DNA from: Larkinella punicea
Lineage (GTDB): Bacteria; Bacteroidota; Bacteroidia; Cytophagales; Spirosomataceae
Assembly (NCBI RefSeq): GCF_003334855.1
Contig: NZ_QOWE01000006.1
Coordinates: 1-64,000 of the forward strand
Direction: 5' to 3'
DNA length: 64,000 nt
In this document: piece after piece, positions 62,156 to 64,000 of the stretch
How positions within the stretch are numbered: position 1 is the first letter of the stretch
Layout: the number at the start of each line of letters is the position of its first letter
Notes under the pieces: generated by a model
What the model saw: the letters and a program-made list of their open reading frames with translations, nothing else
Told to the model about the DNA's origin: nothing
The model's database searches: none
Position numbers and translations under genes: made by a program

Positions 62156-62186
62156 CCTTTCTGATGAATGACAAAACACGATTGAC

Positions 62187-62495
62187 ATGGACATTACCGT
62201 ACAGGAACTGAAAGAACGATTAGACAAAGGCGAAAAAATCAACCTGATCGACGTTCGCGAAGAATACGAATTTGATGAAGATAACTTGGGCGGGAGACTG
62301 TATCCGCTCGGTAGTCTTCCCAGCCAGATCGACGAACTGGAAGACCTGCAAGACGAAGAAATTATTATCCACTGCCGGTCGGGAGCCCGCAGCGCCCGCG
62401 CGCAGCAGTTCCTGGAGCAGAACGGTTTTTCCAACGTCCGCAACCTGATCGGGGGCATTCTGGCGTATCGGGAAAATGAGCGGAAAGCGCAATAA
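62187..62495 (+). CDS. Single-domain rhodanese
   Basis: A 102-residue protein. The rhodanese fold is shown by NLIDVREEYEFDEDNLGG at the first conserved site and by the active loop HCRSGARSARA, whose Cys would carry the persulfide. The close NLIGGILAYRENE is standard. It moves sulfane sulfur in the cytoplasm; the acceptor is not known. It is convergent with miaA, with an inverted repeat in the gap. Confidence 0.93.
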   Translation: MDITVQELKERLDKGEKINLIDVREEYEFDEDNLGGRLYPLGSLPSQIDELEDLQDEEIIIHCRSGARSARAQQFLEQNGFSNVRNLIGGILAYRENERKAQ

Positions 62496-62512
62496 GCCCA
62501 AAAGGAAATTAT

Positions 62513-62598
62513 AAATGTAAAATATTGAATGATAAATTATAAAGGACGGCCAGTTGGGCTTTTTACTTTATCATTCATCATTCGATATTTTACATTTT
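62513..62598. repeat. AT-rich inverted repeat between convergent genes
   Basis: AAATGTAAAATATTGAATGA on the left pairs with the complement at 62579-62598. The right arm carries an extra ATGAATG-like insert. An alternative stem pairs AAGCCCAA (about 62493) with TTGGGCTT (about 62554). The right arm codes for the last residues of MiaA. Confidence 0.75.
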
Positions 62599-63503
62599 TC
62601 ATTAGCAAAAAATAAGATTTCTTCTTCTTCCTCCGCCCCAAACCACTGGTAATTTCCCTGATTTCGGAACCACGTCAACTGGCGTTTGGCGTAGCGCCGG
62701 GAGTTGCGTTTGAGCAATCGCTCCATTTCGGCCATGTCATACGCACCATCCAGATACCCGAAAACTTCCTTATAACCAACAGTTTGCAAAGCCGTCAAAT
62801 GCCGGTAGGGCAGGAGCGAGCGCACTTCTTCGATTAAACCGCTGGCGAGCATGGCATCCATCCGGCGGTCGATGCGGTCGTAAAGCTCCGCCCGCGGACG
62901 ATCCAGGGCGATGAAGACCATCTGAAACGGCCGGGGCGATGACGGACCCGCAACTTCCTGTTTTCGGAAAGACGAATAGGGTTGGCCTGAACTTAAACTG
63001 ACCTCCAGCGCCCGGATCACGCGCTGCGAATTTTGCAGATCGGCGGTTTCGGCATACGTCGGGTCCAGCAGCCGGAGTTGCTGCTGCAACGGCTCCAGCC
63101 CTTCGGTTTCGAACCGATTCATGAGTTCGGCACGCAGGGCCGGATCGGCTTGCGGAACATCGTCGAGGCCAAAGCAGACCGCGTTGATGTACAGTCCCGT
63201 TCCGCCCGACAAAATCACCACGTCCTTTTTCTGAAACAGTTCATCCAGCACCGCCAGCGCTTCCCGCTCGTATTGCCCGGCACTGACCGGGCTCATAATG
63301 CTGTGGGAGTCAATGAAATGGTGCCGGACGCCCTGCATTTCTCCGGCGGTCGGTTTGGCGGTTCCGATGTTGAGTTCCTGGTACAACTGCCGCGAATCCG
63401 CCGAGACGACGTCGGTTTGCAGTACCTTCGCCAACCGGACGCACAGGCTGGTTTTTCCGACGGCGGTGGGGCCGGCAATGACAATCAATAATTTATTCGT
63501 CAT
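62571..63503 (-). CDS. miaA: tRNA dimethylallyltransferase MiaA
   Basis: 310 residues from the ATG at 63503 (MTNKLLIVIAGPTAVGKTSL). It has the P-loop GPTAVGKT, the SADSRQLYQELNIGTAKP motif, the ILSGGTGLYINA substrate loop, and the C-terminal region with RQLTWFRNQ. It prenylates A37 of tRNAs reading UNN codons. The open frame to 63590 is not conserved. The last residues (KCKISNDE) are encoded inside a repeat arm and are probably locus-specific. Confidence 0.97.
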   Translation of the reverse strand: MTNKLLIVIAGPTAVGKTSLCVRLAKVLQTDVVSADSRQLYQELNIGTAKPTAGEMQGVRHHFIDSHSIMSPVSAGQYEREALAVLDELFQKKDVVILSGGTGLYINAVCFGLDDVPQADPALRAELMNRFETEGLEPLQQQLRLLDPTYAETADLQNSQRVIRALEVSLSSGQPYSSFRKQEVAGPSSPRPFQMVFIALDRPRAELYDRIDRRMDAMLASGLIEEVRSLLPYRHLTALQTVGYKEVFGYLDGAYDMAEMERLLKRNSRRYAKRQLTWFRNQGNYQWFGAEEEEEILFFANEKCKISNDE

Positions 63504-63605
63504 GGAGTAGAAACCAATTCCCTTTTTTAGCGTCTTAAAGGAAAGCAGGCCCTGTTTGGTAGAACTGCAAAAGTCTGTACCTTTCGTCAACTATCCAACT
63601 CTTCT

Positions 63606-64000
63606 ATGGAGTCTTCGAATACGTTATTCATTCTCATTACGCTGCTGTTGGGCGGTTTTGGCGGTGTCGCGCTCTCCAACTGGTGGCGCAAAAAAAAGGA
63701 CAATCCGATCACCGACGTTCGCAAAGAGTCCACGATTTTGCTGGACCGGATCGAGAAAGTCTTTAAGGTGGTGATGGCCGAAGGGTATTTTACAGAAATT
63801 CTGAGTTATCAGGATGATAAAAAGTTTCTGTATTTCATAAATGATCCCAAAAAAGCGTTAATCATTGCGAAGGCCAAAGTGCTGGTCGGGTTCGATTTTG
63901 CAAAGATCCGGTTTCGGCAGCCGGAGTCGGGCGAGAAAAAGCTCATCATCGAATCGTTTCCTGAACCGCAGGTGCTGTCGATCGATACCGACTATAAATT
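63606..64000 (+). CDS. DUF4230 family protein, 3' end outside window
   Basis: The ATG at 63606 opens a frame that runs past the window end (131 codons seen). A membrane helix (FILITLLLGGFGGVALSNWW) is followed by a basic stretch. The DUF4230 pattern comes next: LLDRIEKVFKVVMAEGYFTE, a FLYFINDPKKALIIAKAKV segment, and LVGFDFAKIRF. The family is widespread and without a known function. An open shadow frame overlaps its first part on the same strand. A TACCTTTC, one base off the -7 consensus, lies upstream. Confidence 0.8.
   Translation, partial: MESSNTLFILITLLLGGFGGVALSNWWRKKKDNPITDVRKESTILLDRIEKVFKVVMAEGYFTEILSYQDDKKFLYFINDPKKALIIAKAKVLVGFDFAKIRFRQPESGEKKLIIESFPEPQVLSIDTDYK

Noticed and set aside
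1-64000. tRNA, rRNA, integrase, transposase or prophage genes
   Set aside because: None was recognised on either strand, so no mobile element or integration site is claimed.

Overview
The window is chromosomal DNA from a member of the Bacteroidota, most likely a Cytophagales genus near Spirosoma, Larkinella or Rudanella. The evidence is two SusC/SusD outer-membrane uptake pairs, an ECF sigma/FecR regulatory pair, a protein with a type IX secretion (Por) tail, TAnnTTTG-type -7 promoter boxes, and many lipoproteins. I see no rRNA, tRNA, CRISPR array, transposase or phage gene.

Layout. 1-11 kb: envelope and small housekeeping genes (a BamA/TamA-like barrel, an MFS sugar transporter, lgt, yidD, a GroES-like protein, cytochrome c, a MazG-like protein). 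11-27 kb: a nutrient-uptake region. A plus-strand ECF sigma/FecR/SusC/SusD set is followed by a Tat-exported beta-propeller protein. A minus-strand SusC/SusD/endonuclease-phosphatase set follows. Between and beside them lie two arrays of 53-56 bp repeats. 27-30 kb: dtd, mgtE, rsmA. 30-41.5 kb: an 11.4 kb plus-strand cluster that is the most unusual part. It encodes a four-helix membrane protein, a VWA-like lipoprotein, a three-helix membrane protein, a tubulin/FtsZ-like GTPase, a 1194-residue protein with an actin/Hsp70-type ATPase core, a membrane coiled-coil protein, and two membrane proteins that share a small unnamed domain. 41.5-43.4 kb: three secreted proteins on the minus strand. 43.6-52.5 kb: a 1240-residue hybrid histidine kinase, RidA, an HxlR regulator, a beta-barrel protein, a BON-LysM protein, a VOC protein and a TMTC-like membrane protein. 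52.5-64 kb: core genes (rny, zapA, pheT, ribE, miaA), with a PASTA protein coupled to a Por-tail protein, a rhodanese and a DUF4230 protein cut by the window end.

The candidate undescribed system is the 30-41.5 kb cluster. A tubulin-type GTPase and an actin/Hsp70-type ATPase in one operon with membrane and surface partners suggests a membrane-remodelling or envelope-spanning machine. I recall that Makarova and Koonin (2010) predicted a membrane-remodelling system built on an FtsZ-like family with Hsp70-like and VWA partners. This locus appears to be a Bacteroidota relative, with additional components that I do not recognise.

The second striking property is non-coding. Many short intergenic gaps are filled by long, near-perfect inverted repeats with arms of 20-44 bp. 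Several fall into families that recur at different loci (A: two loci, B: three, C: two, D: two). Some arms supply the stop codon or last codons of the adjacent gene. Others lie inside the cytoskeleton-like operon.
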